Source: Thermoplasmata archaeon (GTDB lineage Archaea; Thermoplasmatota; Thermoplasmata; Halarchaeoplasmatales; Halarchaeoplasmataceae). From it: 6,412 nucleotides of DNA. Below, piece by piece: positions 5,930-6,412 of the stretch. The stretch lies in assembly GCA_007129655.1 (NCBI GenBank), contig SKVC01000109.1, positions 1-6,412 on the forward strand, written 5' to 3'. The first letter of the stretch is position 1. Each line of letters opens with the position of its first letter. Below the pieces are notes generated by a model. That model was not told where the DNA came from. It saw nothing but the letters and a program-made list of their open reading frames with translations, and searched no databases. The position numbers were made by a program, and so were the translations under genes.

Positions 5930-6412
5930 AGGTTCCTTATCAACCTGAGATCAATATAGGACTCGTAGGTCACGTTGACCATGGTAAGACAACACTTACC
6001 AAGGCGCTGAGTGGCGAGTGGACCGATAGGCATTCGGAGGAAACAAAGAGGGGTATCAGCATCAGATTGGGGTACGCCGACACCACATTCTACAAATGTT
6101 CAGAATGCGAAGGAAGCCAGGCTTATTCTACCCATGAAAAATGTACCTATTGTGGTGGGGAAACTGAATTGCTAAGACCTGTGTCCTTTGTAGACTCCCC
6201 GGGACACGAAACTCTCATGGCCACCATGCTTTCCGGTGCATCCATGATGAACGGCGCTATATTGTTGATAGCCGCTAATGAAAAGTGTCCGCAACCGCAG
6301 ACTCAGGAACATCTTATGGGTCTTGAAATTTCTGACGTTAAAAATATAATTATAGTACAGAACAAAGTGGACCTTGTTACTTCGGAAAGAGCAAAAGAAA
6401 ATTTCATGGAGA
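5926..6412 (+). CDS. eif2g: Translation initiation factor aIF2 subunit gamma, N-terminal part (3' end outside window)
   Basis: The frame opens at the ATG overlapping the rps6e stop and stays open for 162 codons to the window edge. The product is the GTP-binding gamma subunit of aIF2, which carries Met-tRNAi to the small ribosomal subunit. Visible are the P-loop GHVDHGKT (15-22), a switch 1 region with SGEWTDRHSEETKRGISIR (29-47), the G3 motif DSPGHE (90-95) and the G4 motif NKVD (146-149). Four cysteines (58, 61, 73, 76; two C-x-x-C pairs) form the zinc knuckle typical of aIF2 gamma and lacking in EF-Tu/aEF1A. The KRGISIR switch distinguishes it from SelB-type and elongation factors. About 60% of the usual ~410-residue protein (rest of the G domain, domains II and III) lies beyond the right edge. 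No oddities are seen in the part present. Confidence 0.96.
   Translation, partial: MKVPYQPEINIGLVGHVDHGKTTLTKALSGEWTDRHSEETKRGISIRLGYADTTFYKCSECEGSQAYSTHEKCTYCGGETELLRPVSFVDSPGHETLMATMLSGASMMNGAILLIAANEKCPQPQTQEHLMGLEISDVKNIIIVQNKVDLVTSERAKENFME

Overview
The window is archaeal. It holds the complete genes for the HerA translocase, the Mre11 nuclease and the Rad50 ATPase, preceded by the 3' end of nurA. Downstream are ribosomal protein S6e and the start of the initiation factor aIF2 gamma gene. HerA-NurA with Mre11-Rad50 and the S6e/aIF2-gamma pair are archaeal gene sets. The intergenic promoter (TTTATATT with a purine-rich element before it) and the GGTGAT-type ribosome binding sites also fit Archaea. 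The exact lineage cannot be fixed from the sequence. The Mre11 (GSHD) and Rad50 (TPQEQ, TTGFS) motif variants resemble what I remember from DPANN-type and some euryarchaeal genomes, but that is a weak inference.

Region 1 (1-5454) is a tightly packed plus-strand operon, nurA-herA-mre11-rad50. The junctions are a 9-nt gap, a 4-nt gap and a 4-nt ATGA overlap. At the first two, the Shine-Dalgarno sequence overlaps the upstream stop codon, so translational coupling is likely. By family knowledge the products act together in double-strand break end resection: Mre11-Rad50 senses and opens the end, then the HerA hexamer and NurA nuclease degrade the 5' strand to give a 3' overhang for RadA. The operon promoter lies upstream of the window.

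Region 2 (5455-5530) is the only real intergenic space. It holds a good archaeal promoter, some short inverted repeats around the TATA box and a Shine-Dalgarno site.

Region 3 (5531-6412) is a translation operon: rps6e and the gene for aIF2 gamma overlap by 4 nt, and the second gene runs off the right edge.

The content is a conserved housekeeping neighbourhood and I see no undescribed defence or mobile system. The points worth a second look are small. Mre11 and Rad50 have non-consensus residues at otherwise conserved catalytic motifs. Mre11 ends in a possible PCNA-binding peptide, and HerA in a weaker one.
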